NCBI GenBank assembly: GCA_022865305.1
Contig: JALHSP010000119.1
Location: 1-64,000 of the forward strand
Reading direction: 5' to 3'
DNA from: Bacteroidales bacterium
GTDB taxonomy: Bacteria; Bacteroidota; Bacteroidia; Bacteroidales; VadinHA17
DNA: 64,000 nucleotides
This document shows positions 18,522 to 26,835 of this stretch, piece after piece. The translations under genes were made by a program, and so were the position numbers. The stretch's first letter is position 1, and each line of letters begins with the position of its first letter. Below the pieces are notes generated by a model. The model ran no database searches. It was not told the DNA's origin and worked only from the letters and a program-made list of their open reading frames with translations.

Positions 18522-19475
18522 TCAAAATTTAGGATGTCTATTCACAGATTCAACAGACTCATTTAAAGTTTTCATGAACAATGCCATACAAAAAATAAAT
18601 GTTTCTCCTATTAAAAACCAAATTCGTGAAAATACAGAAATCGATGTAGCGTATTCAATATTTAAATCTGATAAATTCAAGTAAGCTGTAAGAATTCCTT
18701 CACGGACTCCTATCCCACCGGGAGCGAAAAAAGCAACAACTCCCCAGACAGCTGCAAATGGGAAACCAAAACCTGTAAGTGGTGAAATTTCTCCTCCAGG
18801 AATTATCGCTAAAGCAAAAAAATAAAAACCTGTTGCCCAGCTCAGCCAAACTAACAATGTAATGATAAAGATTTTGTACATTTTGGCTTTCGACAAGGTA
18901 GTAAAATGGTATTGCTTCTTAATAACTTTCCCGATAAACCAACCAGCAATTTTGCCAAGAAAACCAGAGAAAAGAGACATAATTAATAACCCGGTGAACA
19001 AAATGATAATTATTAAAACTGAAGTGTCAAAACCGAATTTCATTATGCCAAATAAACCTATACACAGACCTCCAACCAAAGAAAAAATCTGGTATGTTAA
19101 AGCAAGCCCGCTTAAATCTGTCAGACTTAGTTGTGCATGCTTCTTCATATAATTGGCTTTACCCAGAATTATCCAGATCTTACCCGGTATATATTTAGTG
19201 AAAATGTATAATCCTGTACTTATTAATGCGTGCTTAAACTTTACTTTTCTCCCATTTCCATTAATTATCAATTGCCATCCCCGTACATCTATTAAAAACC
19301 CGGCGAATAGAAGAGCAAGTGAAATAACAAGCGCTGCCGGATTATATATTTTGGGAGCAATAAATAAACCATTTTTATATATATAGACTAATAAGAAAAT
19401 TATTGATAGGTATAATAAAATCCTGATTAGATTATTCAGATTGGCTTTTAGAAATTGAATAAAATCTCTAATCAT
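18522..19475 (-). CDS. lysylphosphatidylglycerol synthase TM-region family membrane protein (UPF0104)
   Basis: A 317-residue membrane protein with about 8 hydrophobic segments. ISTGLYIFTKYIPGKIWIIL near residue 90 and FFAPGGIGVREGILTAYLNL near residue 255 are signature parts of the PF03706-type family (a glycine-rich PGGIGxREG loop). In lysyl-PG synthases this region acts as a lipid flippase; stand-alone members are common in polysaccharide loci, where they may move lipid-linked intermediates. It overlaps the upstream methyltransferase by four bases, so it belongs to the operon. The exact lipid is unknown. Confidence 0.75.
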   Translation of the reverse strand: MIRDFIQFLKANLNNLIRILLYLSIIFLLVYIYKNGLFIAPKIYNPAALVISLALLFAGFLIDVRGWQLIINGNGRKVKFKHALISTGLYIFTKYIPGKIWIILGKANYMKKHAQLSLTDLSGLALTYQIFSLVGGLCIGLFGIMKFGFDTSVLIIIILFTGLLIMSLFSGFLGKIAGWFIGKVIKKQYHFTTLSKAKMYKIFIITLLVWLSWATGFYFFALAIIPGGEISPLTGFGFPFAAVWGVVAFFAPGGIGVREGILTAYLNLSDLNIEYATSISVFSRIWFLIGETFIFCMALFMKTLNESVESVNRHPKF

Positions 19476-20245
19476 TCTTTTATTTGTGTAAGGAAAATCA
19501 TGTTCCAGCTTAAAAAATTAGGGCATTTACTCTGAATAAACCTGTCTGATGCAATAGCCATTTTTACTAAGGGCAGCATAATTGATTCTGGTTTTAATTT
19601 TACCTGAGCAAAAGGAGGAGTAAAATAGCCCTGAAAGAGAAACCCTCTTATTTCAAAACCTTCGTTTTGAAAAGTCTCGTAAATAAATTTTCTACTGAAA
19701 ATATTCTGATCTTCTGAATAATCGTGGTCTGTTCTTTTCCTTAAATTACGTAAAAGCTGTATCGCCGGGTTTCCTGACTGTACCTCAATAAATCCGTATA
19801 TTACATCTTTATTAAACTGCTTTTTAAGATTTTGCAAGACTATACCTATATTCGGAAGGTGATGCAATATTCCAACCCCAATAACTAAATCAAATGCGTT
19901 CTTATGAAAAGTATAATCCTTTAGATTTCCACAAAGAAATTCAGTGTTGTTATTTGCATGTAAGTTATTTGCCAGCTTAATAAATTCTTCGGAATAATCT
20001 ATTCCTATATAATGGTCGTAATAGCCTTTCAAATACTTTGAGTTTGCCCCGACTCCGCATCCCAGCTCCAGGACATCCCTGAAATGATTAATGTTAAGTT
20101 TCTTTTCAATGAATTTAACCAGACTTATCAATTGGAATTCCCTGGCTTTACTGGAAACAATATATTGATCTTTCTCAGCATACTTTCTGGCAATACGGTT
20201 GAACAGTATTTGATCGTTCGCTTCAACAATGTCCGTGTCTTTCAT
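19472..20245 (-). CDS. class I SAM-dependent methyltransferase
   Basis: A 257-residue methyltransferase. VLELGCGVGANSKYLKGYYD near residue 61 is motif I and the following IGIDYSEEFIKLAN supplies the acidic residue that binds SAM ribose. VIGVGILHHLPNI is the motif II/III region typical of methyltransf_11/25 proteins. The N-terminal about 50 residues (ILFNRIARKYAEKDQY) are helical. Its substrate is not evident: a sugar, a lipid carrier or a quinone-like acceptor are all possible. The position between a DPM1-like glycosyltransferase and the UPF0104 protein suggests a lipid-linked intermediate. Confidence 0.75.
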   Translation of the reverse strand: MKDTDIVEANDQILFNRIARKYAEKDQYIVSSKAREFQLISLVKFIEKKLNINHFRDVLELGCGVGANSKYLKGYYDHYIGIDYSEEFIKLANNLHANNNTEFLCGNLKDYTFHKNAFDLVIGVGILHHLPNIGIVLQNLKKQFNKDVIYGFIEVQSGNPAIQLLRNLRKRTDHDYSEDQNIFSRKFIYETFQNEGFEIRGFLFQGYFTPPFAQVKLKPESIMLPLVKMAIASDRFIQSKCPNFLSWNMIFLTQIKE

Positions 20246-20269
20246 CTATTGGATATAAATTACTATGTC

Positions 20270-21166
20270 CTATCCCTCATTTTTAAAAAGCAAATTTTTC
20301 CTCAGTTCACTTAACTGATCAACCATAAGTCCAAAAAAGAAAATCAGAATTCCACTGATCATAATAAAAAAAGCTCCTGAAATAAATTTTGGGGGAGTTG
20401 GGTGTAATATGATTCCGGCCAGTAATTCATAGATTAATCCAATAAAAATAAAGCTAAAACTCATTGGTATAAAAACTTTCAGCGGATTAAACAGGACTAT
20501 TAATCTTAATATTAACAACAAAATATTTGATCCGTCTTTTATGTGTTTTACTGTGCTCTTACCAATTCTCTTATTAATCTTGATAGGATAATAACCAACA
20601 TTATACCCGAGATTAAAAAAGGCAATTGTAGAAGTGGTTGAAAATGAAAATCCATCAGGAAACAGGCTAAGCATTTTCTTTATTATGTCCTTCTTTGCAA
20701 TCCTAAGACCTGAGTTTAAATCAGGTATTGTCCGCCCGGTCAGAAAATTTGCTGTCTTTGATAAAATCCATTTCCCCGGCTTCCTCACCCATTCCTGATG
20801 GCTGTCTTTTCCCCTCTCTCCCACCAACATATCATTATTGCCAAATGATTCATACATTTTTACCAAATCATTAGGCTGATTCTGCCCGTCTGCATCATAG
20901 AAAGCTACTAAATCAGTATCGGCTGATATAATTCCTGCCTTTAATGAGCTGCCATAACCTTTGTTAAATGGCTGATTTATTACTTTAATATCTTTCTTCT
21001 CTTCAAACTTTTTAAGAATGTATGGAGTCTGATCAACAGAGCCATCATTTATTGCCAGTATTTGCCACCCCTGGGATCTACAGACTGGCAATAAATTTAG
21101 AATTGTGTTTTCAATACTCTCCTCTTCGTTAAATGCGGGAATAATTACAGTTAAACTACTTTTCAT
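20270..21166 (-). CDS. family 2 glycosyltransferase, dolichyl-phosphate mannose synthase type
   Basis: A 298-residue GT2 enzyme. SSLTVIIPAFNEEESIENTI opens the GT-A fold, ILAINDGSVDQTPYILKKFE is the nucleotide-binding area, and AFYDADGQNQP supplies the DxD motif. A pair of hydrophobic helices at the C-terminus (from about residue 235) resembles DPM1/ArnC-like enzymes that load a sugar onto polyprenyl phosphate. That would supply a lipid-linked donor to the GT-C-like membrane proteins in the locus. A gap of 24 bases separates it from the methyltransferase. Confidence 0.85.
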   Translation of the reverse strand: MKSSLTVIIPAFNEEESIENTILNLLPVCRSQGWQILAINDGSVDQTPYILKKFEEKKDIKVINQPFNKGYGSSLKAGIISADTDLVAFYDADGQNQPNDLVKMYESFGNNDMLVGERGKDSHQEWVRKPGKWILSKTANFLTGRTIPDLNSGLRIAKKDIIKKMLSLFPDGFSFSTTSTIAFFNLGYNVGYYPIKINKRIGKSTVKHIKDGSNILLLILRLIVLFNPLKVFIPMSFSFIFIGLIYELLAGIILHPTPPKFISGAFFIMISGILIFFFGLMVDQLSELRKNLLFKNEG

Positions 21167-21199
21167 CTAAAAAAGTTTATAACAAAATTTATTAATAGT

Positions 21200-23653
21200 T
21201 TATTTATCCTCATTATAGTAACCTTTTCCTGATCCTGAGTATCCATACTTTGAAGAAACATAATCCCCGTAGTAATTATATCCATAAGAATAACCATATC
21301 TTCCTGAATATCCGTATCTTACTCCATATCCGTAATACCCTGTCAAACTGATATCATTTATAACGATTCCAAGATTTTTTATATTTCCATTTCGCTGAAG
21401 TTCTTCAATTAGTTCAAGAGTATTTTTAGAAGAATATCGCTGCCTGATAATAAAAATATACAAATCTGTAAACGGGGAAACCAGCAATGCATCAGTCACA
21501 ATTGCAACCGGAGGTGTATCTATTATTATGAAATCAAATTTCTTCCTTGCTTTGTCAATAAACTCTTTCATTGCTGCCGATTCAATTAGCTCCGCCGGAT
21601 TAGGGGGCACCGGCCCCGATGATGTGTACCAGAGGTTTTCTATTTCAGTTTTTACTAAAATATCCTCAATTTTACTCTCTCCTATAAGGAAATTGCTGAT
21701 ACCATCGCTGTTATCAATTCCAAGTATCTTGTGCGTCCTTGGTTTTCGAAGATCAAGTCCTACCAGTAATACCTTTTTACCGAGTGTGGCGATTATAGCT
21801 GCAAGATTTGCAGAAACAAAGGTCTTCCCTTCAGCAGTGATCGTGGAGCTTACAGCTATAACAGGATTTTGAATATCTTTTAAAAAATATTTCAGATTTG
21901 TACGTATTGATCTGAATGATTCCGAAAGAGTTGATCCGGGTCGTTCAGCTACCGGTATTTCGGTTTTAAGTGTGTTATGACTTATATATCCAATTACCGG
22001 GGCCCTGGTGCCTTTTTCAATATCTCTCTTATCTATGATCTTATTATTAAGGTAATATATAAGCAGTATCCCCAATACAGGAAAAAACAGTCCAAGAATT
22101 ATTGCCATCATAAGATTCTGCCGTTCTTTTGGTTTGATCCTCGAACTGTTATAAGAACCGGCATTATCAATGATCCGGTTGTCAGGTACATTTGATGCTT
22201 TTGCAATACCTGCTTCAGCTCTCTTCTCAAGCAGAAAGGTATATACTGTATTATTTAAATCAAATTTCCTCTGAATAGTGATCATCTGCCTTTCTGTCGA
22301 AGGCAGTTTTCTGATCTCCTTCTCTATTTTTATTAACCGTTTATCAGCATCTGCAAGCGAATTTTCAATAGTCAAAAGTCCGTTATTGATGTTTTCACTG
22401 ATTGCTTTACGTGTAGTTATTATATTTGCCTCAAGAATTTTTAGGGGCTCAGCAGATTCATAAAGATTCATTGCCAGCTGCTTTTTCTGTTGCTGTAATC
22501 CCGACAGCTCATCCACCAGCCTGATAAGCAGCTGGTCAGAGACCCCCATAACCGAGGGTGCAACAATATCACCACTCTCTCTCTTAGATTCTATATATTC
22601 TTTAAGATATTCATAATAATTTTTACGTAATAAAAGAGCTGTTCTTTCCCCGTCAATCTGTTCCAACTTATTCTGTATTGCAATCCCCTCCCTGCTTATA
22701 TCAATGAGCCTGTTTACAAGCCTGAAACTTTCAAGATCACCTTCAGCAAGATGGAGGGAATCAGATATTGTTCCCAATTGCTCCTCAATAAAATTTAAAG
22801 TCTGGGTTGCTGTTTGATTCTTTAAATCCAGACCATACTGTAAATAAACACGCATCAGTTTGTTAAGGTAATCGGCTTCCTGCTGGGGAACAAATCCTGA
22901 AGTTGAGAGTGTTACCAATGAAGCCTCCTCTTCAATCGGTGTTACAGAAAGCTTGCTCCGGTAACTGTTTGCAAGTGATGCAAGGGCAACAAAATAGAAA
23001 TAGTATTTGTTTGACGCATCGGGATCGAAGTATATACTATTACCATTCCTTGGATTTATTATAAAATCAAATCCCATTTCATTGAATCTTTCTCCGAAAG
23101 CTATCTCCTTTTCAAAATTTTTATCTCCGTTTATCAAGAGCCTGTATCTATAATCAGACAATATTCTGATTTCCACTTTCCGGCCCGGAGTCTGTTTTAT
23201 AAGCGAATCATAAACAACAATAAAGGGAGATCTGTTATACATCCTCGATTCCACTATTCCTCTTTTACCCACTGCGATATATTCCACATGAAATTCCGGG
23301 AGTTCCTGCATCGCCCTGTAGTTCAGATTATAAGATTTAAGTATTCCTATTTCATTTTTTAGATTCTGCTGACTTTTATATGCTTCTACACCAGGAAATA
23401 TATTTGTCATCTCGGAGGTTACTCCTCCCAATTGATCATCTTTTATCAGAAGGGTTGATGATACAGTATAAACTTCCTCCGACCACCGGTTAATGCCATA
23501 AGCAATACTTATTGAAATAAACAGAGCAATGGCAAACCAGTACCAGTTGCTTATAAAGAGAGACAAGTAACGTTTGAAGTCGATGCTTTGGTCGTCGATG
23601 GGGTTGTAGTAGGGGGGCTGGGGGTAATTGTCGGGGGGTTGGGATGGATTCAT
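21200..23653 (-). CDS. Wzc-type polysaccharide copolymerase/tyrosine kinase
   Basis: An 817-residue fusion protein. The N-terminal part (YFSLFISNWYWFAIALFISI-like helix near residue 35, then a long coiled-coil periplasmic region to about residue 480) is the Wzz/GumC chain-length domain. A second membrane helix follows at about 512-530. The C-terminal part is a BY-kinase: TITAEGKTFVSANLA near residue 607 is Walker A, LVGLDLRKPRT is Walker A', FIIIDTPPVAIVTDALL is Walker B. The last about 50 residues form a tyrosine-rich tail (repeats of YGY, YGYGVRYGYSGRYGYS), the autophosphorylation cluster expected for this family. Together with Wza it controls chain length and export. The start codon was chosen as the first Met before MNPSQPPDNY. 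Confidence 0.92.
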   Translation of the reverse strand: MNPSQPPDNYPQPPYYNPIDDQSIDFKRYLSLFISNWYWFAIALFISISIAYGINRWSEEVYTVSSTLLIKDDQLGGVTSEMTNIFPGVEAYKSQQNLKNEIGILKSYNLNYRAMQELPEFHVEYIAVGKRGIVESRMYNRSPFIVVYDSLIKQTPGRKVEIRILSDYRYRLLINGDKNFEKEIAFGERFNEMGFDFIINPRNGNSIYFDPDASNKYYFYFVALASLANSYRSKLSVTPIEEEASLVTLSTSGFVPQQEADYLNKLMRVYLQYGLDLKNQTATQTLNFIEEQLGTISDSLHLAEGDLESFRLVNRLIDISREGIAIQNKLEQIDGERTALLLRKNYYEYLKEYIESKRESGDIVAPSVMGVSDQLLIRLVDELSGLQQQKKQLAMNLYESAEPLKILEANIITTRKAISENINNGLLTIENSLADADKRLIKIEKEIRKLPSTERQMITIQRKFDLNNTVYTFLLEKRAEAGIAKASNVPDNRIIDNAGSYNSSRIKPKERQNLMMAIILGLFFPVLGILLIYYLNNKIIDKRDIEKGTRAPVIGYISHNTLKTEIPVAERPGSTLSESFRSIRTNLKYFLKDIQNPVIAVSSTITAEGKTFVSANLAAIIATLGKKVLLVGLDLRKPRTHKILGIDNSDGISNFLIGESKIEDILVKTEIENLWYTSSGPVPPNPAELIESAAMKEFIDKARKKFDFIIIDTPPVAIVTDALLVSPFTDLYIFIIRQRYSSKNTLELIEELQRNGNIKNLGIVINDISLTGYYGYGVRYGYSGRYGYSYGYNYYGDYVSSKYGYSGSGKGYYNEDK

Positions 23654-23784
23654 TGTTGTTTTGTGTTTTGCGTTTAAAATTGTTCCGGGTTATTGTTGTT
23701 CCGGGTTTGCCTTCGGCGAGCTCGGCTTCGCCTCGGTTCGGGTTCCGGGTTCCGGGTTCAACGTTCCAAGTTTAATTCAAGATA

Positions 23785-23857
23785 AAAGACAAAAGGGAAA
23801 AGACAAAAGTAGAATTTATGTGAAAGAACTTACTTTTATCTTGTGACTTTTATCTTT
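23785..23857 (+). repeat. solo inverted word-repeat pair (AAAGACAAAAG / CTTTTATCTTT)
   Basis: Two arms of 26 bases, 23785-23810 and 23832-23857, are inverted with 21 of 26 positions matching, separated by 21 bases that encode nothing. The arms are purine-rich words of the type AAAGACAAAAG and AAAGATAAAAGT. This looks like the same kind of structure that flanks the four-helix-bundle genes, but without a gene inside. Just upstream, 23690-23760 contains GGGTTCCGGGTTCCGGGTTC-like words on the wzc 5' side. No promoter was recognised in this gap. Confidence 0.7.
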
Positions 23858-23938
23858 ATTATGAACATGCAACATTGGTGCCCTTTGCTTTTCGCTCTTC
23901 ACTATTGACCTTTGCCTCTGTCTTTTCAGTTTCTGTTT

Positions 23939-25249
23939 TCAAATATCTTCAAGCGAGAGAGATTTAAATTCTATTTCGTAACCTCCGAGTTTATTTATGA
24001 GGTTTTGAGCATTGTCTCTCAGTAATTTAGGTCTGAAGCGGCTTTTATTCGTTTTTACTTCGGCTATAAGTGCCTTATTATGAAGGTCATCAATGGCAAC
24101 AATATCCAATTCATTTCGATTACCTCTTTCCCAATATTTGCCCAGACGGGTGTACCTGCCGCTGATAGCAAGCTTTTCCCTGAAATATTTCTCGAGAAAA
24201 ATCCCACTATATGTATCAAAATCACGTTCAACAATCTGCCGTACATAATTAAAATTCCCAATCTCAACAGCGCTGCGATACTTATAAACGAACCTGAACC
24301 AAAACGACAGGAAATTATCATCAATGAAATATTTTTTTATCCTTCCTCCGGGTTTTGATAATACTGGTTTAATACTTCTGATTATATTGTATTCATTTTC
24401 GAGCCTGTCGAGGTACCCGCCTATGTCTCTCACAAGAATCGATTCTATCTCTGACCTGGAGGTCTTTGAGGAAGCGATAAGTGACAAAATTGAAAAATAT
24501 ACTGTGTAATCTTTCCCGAATTCTTCTATTAAAATATTTTTCCCTTCATCGATCAATAACGAGCTTTCCCTGAATATTTCGCTAAGCACCTGGTCAAAGG
24601 TAAATTTGTCCTTGTCAACAAACAGCTCAACATATTTTGCAACACCACCTGTTATAGTATAGAAAGCAAGCAGGTCCGCCTTGCTTATATCAGGCACTTC
24701 TGTTGTAACTATACTCCTGATCACATTAACATTAAAAGGCTGCAGGTTTAAACGTTCGTTAGCCCGGCCAAAAAGAGGTTCCTTTTCATTCTCAAAAATT
24801 TTCCTCATCATAGAATAGACCGAGCCGCTTAAAACAAGATTTATCCTCGATGTTTCCTTATACCTGTCCCACAGGTTCTGCATTTCGCTGTAAACCGATT
24901 TGTTTACCTGAGAAAACTCCGGAAATTCATCAATTATAAGTGTAAATGGTTCTGTTTGAGCTTGAATCAGCAGGTATTCAAAAAGCCTGGCAAAACTGCT
25001 GAATTCTCCCATAACCCGTCGGTTTAACTTCAATTCAATTTCTTCAATAAACTCCCGGCAAAGCAATATTTCACTTTTGCGGGCAACAAAAAAATAAAGA
25101 GCGCGATATTTTTCGAATGCTTTAATGGCAAGGGTTGTTTTTCCTATCCTTCGGCGGCCGGTAATTACCGTCATCCTGGCTGATTTTTCGGATAGATTCC
25201 TGGCATCTTCCAATAATTTGATTTCCCTTTCCCGATTATAAAATTCCAT
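23939..25249 (-). CDS. DUF234-type ATPase with C-terminal nuclease-like domain
   Basis: A protein of 436 residues from ATG at 25249 (MEFYNREREI); an upstream in-frame Met at 25282 is possible. TVITGRRRIGKTTLAIKAFE near residue 30 is the Walker A region and FTLIIDEFPEFSQ is Walker B. The later part, ERGNRNELDIVAIDDLHNKA followed by AEVKTN near residue 400, has the spacing of a PD-(D/E)xK nuclease (E...D...ExK), as in DUF234 AAA proteins. These are found in bacteria and archaea; their role is not settled. It lies between wza and wzc on the same strand but looks unrelated to polysaccharide synthesis. I regard it as an insertion into the operon. Confidence 0.75.
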   Translation of the reverse strand: MEFYNREREIKLLEDARNLSEKSARMTVITGRRRIGKTTLAIKAFEKYRALYFFVARKSEILLCREFIEEIELKLNRRVMGEFSSFARLFEYLLIQAQTEPFTLIIDEFPEFSQVNKSVYSEMQNLWDRYKETSRINLVLSGSVYSMMRKIFENEKEPLFGRANERLNLQPFNVNVIRSIVTTEVPDISKADLLAFYTITGGVAKYVELFVDKDKFTFDQVLSEIFRESSLLIDEGKNILIEEFGKDYTVYFSILSLIASSKTSRSEIESILVRDIGGYLDRLENEYNIIRSIKPVLSKPGGRIKKYFIDDNFLSFWFRFVYKYRSAVEIGNFNYVRQIVERDFDTYSGIFLEKYFREKLAISGRYTRLGKYWERGNRNELDIVAIDDLHNKALIAEVKTNKSRFRPKLLRDNAQNLINKLGGYEIEFKSLSLEDI

Positions 25250-25286
25250 CTTTAATGTTCTGATACAATTTATATCAATCAAAAAT

Positions 25287-25330
25287 CAAATATAAGCAAT
25301 TTTATCGTAATATGGGTTACGGTAACCATA
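25287..25330 (-). promoter_or_regulatory. candidate promoter with palindrome upstream of the DUF234 ATPase
   Basis: On the minus strand TATATTTG (25294-25287) fits the Bacteroidota -7 box TAnnTTTG, about 40 bases before the ATG at 25249. Further upstream, around 25311-25328, is the near-perfect palindrome ATGGTTAC-C-GTAACCCAT, centred close to where a -33 box would be. It could be an operator for a regulator. No clear -33 TTTG is present. This is a visual match only. Confidence 0.4.
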
Positions 25331-25373
25331 AATACTATAACTAAAGTTTCAGGTTTAGCGTTTTAATTGATTT

Positions 25374-25673
25374 GCCCTGTGAAATAATACTTATTAAAAG
25401 TGGAAAAAGTTTTTGAGCCTGTTCCTGATATATCTTTTACCATATGTCGATTTAAGATATTTTTCTCTAGGTAACGCGTCTTGCTTATTAAAGCATACTT
25501 CATAATAAACTAAATCAAATGGAGTTCTGCCTCTCGTTGAATTAACTTTACCTGAATTATGTTCATTAATTCTCTCCGTTAAACTGGATGTAAAACCTGT
25601 ATAAAACTTTTTTTCCTTCTTACTTAATAAAACACAGACAAAATATTCCATTTTAATAACTATTTCACAGGGC
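25374..25673 (-). mobile_element. 300-bp inverted-repeat unit carrying a GIY-YIG gene
   Basis: GCCCTGTGAAATA...TTATTAAAA at 25374-25399 is repeated in inverted orientation at 25651-25673 as TTTTAATAACTATTTCACAG followed by GGC; apart from a 3-base indel the arms match almost perfectly. The arms overlap the stop codon (25394-25396) and start codon (25649-25651) of the GIY-YIG gene, so the unit is just arm, gene, arm. On its right it joins directly to a four-helix-bundle reading frame that stops being continuous at the arm. That is what an insertion at this point would look like. No transposase gene is present. Confidence 0.65.
25394..25651 (-). CDS. GIY-YIG endonuclease domain protein
   Basis: An 85-residue single-domain GIY-YIG protein. 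YFVCVLLSKKEKKFYTGFTS contains the paired tyrosine motifs (Y-V/C-V at the start and F-Y-T-G in the second strand), followed by R near residue 27 and a helix with the catalytic glutamate region (NSGKVNSTRGRTPFDLVYYE). Members of this size (UPF0213/YhbQ-like) are common and their biological role is mostly unknown. Both ends of the gene lie inside the inverted repeats. A related but longer copy is present at 46223-46531. Confidence 0.8.
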   Translation of the reverse strand: MEYFVCVLLSKKEKKFYTGFTSSLTERINEHNSGKVNSTRGRTPFDLVYYEVCFNKQDALPREKYLKSTYGKRYIRNRLKNFFHF

Positions 25674-25833
25674 GGGCTATATTATTTGATATACTTATCG
25701 TCGCAGCTCATAACTGTTCTGCAAATTTGTATAGTCGCTTTTCATCTGCTTTATCAGCGTAATCAAACAGAGTATCTGAAATTTCGATCGATTCTTTCCA
25801 GATATTCAACTGCTCAAACCTAAAATCTTCCAT
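25674..25833 (-). pseudogene. four-helix-bundle protein N-terminal fragment, interrupted by a nonsense codon and an inserted unit
   Basis: From ATG at 25833 the frame gives FRFEQLNIWKESIEISDTLF and ends with RLYKFAEQL, then TGA at 25708-25710. Reading past this stop in the same frame continues AATISISNNIA, exactly the family's conserved A-x-S-I-x-N-N-I-A-E-G segment, so the TGA most likely replaced an arginine CGA. After NNIA the frame runs into the inverted repeat of the GIY-YIG unit. The C-terminal part is absent on the far side. This is the fifth member of the family in the window and is non-functional. Word repeats (CTGTGCTCTGTGCCCTTTG) follow at 25862-25905. Confidence 0.75.
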
Positions 25834-25861
25834 TTCTAAGTCTCTTTTAAATCCTAATTCT

Positions 25862-25905
25862 TTACCTTTTACTCTGTGCTCTGTGCCCTTTGCCCTGTGC
25901 TTTTT
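25862..25905 (+). repeat. intergenic word repeats (CTGTGCTCTGTGCCC)
   Basis: A run of the words CTCTGTG and CCCTGTG with TTTGC spacers between the four-helix-bundle remnant and the stop codon of wza. It has the style of the arms around other cassettes, but its partner on the opposite side is not clearly present, perhaps lost when the GIY-YIG unit inserted. Confidence 0.55.
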
Positions 25906-25906
25906 G

Positions 25907-26692
25907 CTATTTAAAATAATTAATCAGCAGCAACGTCGTAGTAATAGCCGAAGTGACAGAGGTCAGTATAAAAGAAAAAGTCGGCAAGTTAAGGTTGAAT
26001 ATCTTTTTTGATTCGGGTTCCACGATTACGACATCGTTAGGGAGAAGGAAGTATGCCTCGCTGGAAAGGATGGCTTTGTCCTGAAGGTTAAGGGTAAAGG
26101 TTTTCGTGCCTCCTGCAACCGGGCGCACAACCAGGAGTTTGTCGCGGCGGCCGAAGTCGCTAACTCCTCCGGCACGGCCTACAGCCTCAAGAACAGTAAG
26201 ATAATTATTGTAGTTAATATATGATCCGGGGGAACGTACTTCACCAATAACTGTGAATTTAAAACTCAAAAGTTTACATTCTACAGTGGCATCTTTAAAT
26301 ACCTGTTCTGCTTTCAATTGCAACAATTTCCTGGTTTCTTCAAGAGTCAGTCCACTAACCTTTATTTCTCCCACTACCGGCAATACAATGTTTCCTTCGG
26401 AGTTTACATCATAGCCATATAGATATCCGCTTGCATCACCCTGCATACTGCTACTCGGCATGCCAGTACCCGTTGACATCAGAAAATCAATTATTCTCCC
26501 ATCAGGTGTCATTGCCTTAACAGTAATATACAGCACATCACGGGGCTGTAATTTATAATCCGGGATTTCCATGGTAAACGATTCTTCCCCTCCTGTTTCA
26601 GGCAGGTTGTTAAGGTAGGCGAGTTTTTGCTGGGAAGTGCAGGAGGCTGTAAGGATAATGACAAGGATTAGTATTGGGGGAAGGTGTTTCAT
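25907..26692 (-). CDS. polysaccharide export lipoprotein (Wza-like)
   Basis: A 261-residue lipoprotein. The first 18 residues are a signal peptide ending in the lipobox LTASC, so the mature protein would be anchored by Cys18. DYKLQPRDVLYITVKAM begins the Poly_export domain, VLPVVGEIKVSGLTLEETRK its second half, and SFKFTVIGEVRSPGSYINY starts an SLBB-like repeat. A hydrophobic C-terminal helix (from about 240) is typical of Bacteroidota Wza homologues. It forms the outer-membrane export channel with Wzc. Normally the two genes are adjacent; here about 2.2 kb of inserted genes separate them. Confidence 0.9.
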   Translation of the reverse strand: MKHLPPILILVIILTASCTSQQKLAYLNNLPETGGEESFTMEIPDYKLQPRDVLYITVKAMTPDGRIIDFLMSTGTGMPSSSMQGDASGYLYGYDVNSEGNIVLPVVGEIKVSGLTLEETRKLLQLKAEQVFKDATVECKLLSFKFTVIGEVRSPGSYINYNNYLTVLEAVGRAGGVSDFGRRDKLLVVRPVAGGTKTFTLNLQDKAILSSEAYFLLPNDVVIVEPESKKIFNLNLPTFSFILTSVTSAITTTLLLINYFK

Positions 26693-26696
26693 GGGG

Positions 26697-26765
26697 TTTT
26701 TGTCTTTTAAGTCTTTAGGTCTTTACGCCCTTCGGGCTGTCTTTCTGTGCTTCCGTGCTTTTTTT
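26697..26765 (+). repeat. intergenic word repeats (AGTCTTTAGGTCTTT)
   Basis: GTCTTTTAAGTCTTTAGG followed by GCCCTTCGGGC (a 5-bp hairpin with a one-base loop) and GTGCTTCCGTGC. Similar words occur at 44326-44360 and 56336-56400, so this is a repeat family shared by distant gaps. No gene lies within 26693-26835. Confidence 0.6.
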
Positions 26766-26835
26766 TATGTATTTAGATTAATAAAGCCGTCGAAATATAC
26801 AATTTTTTCAAGTTTAATAGGCAACTACCTTTTTG

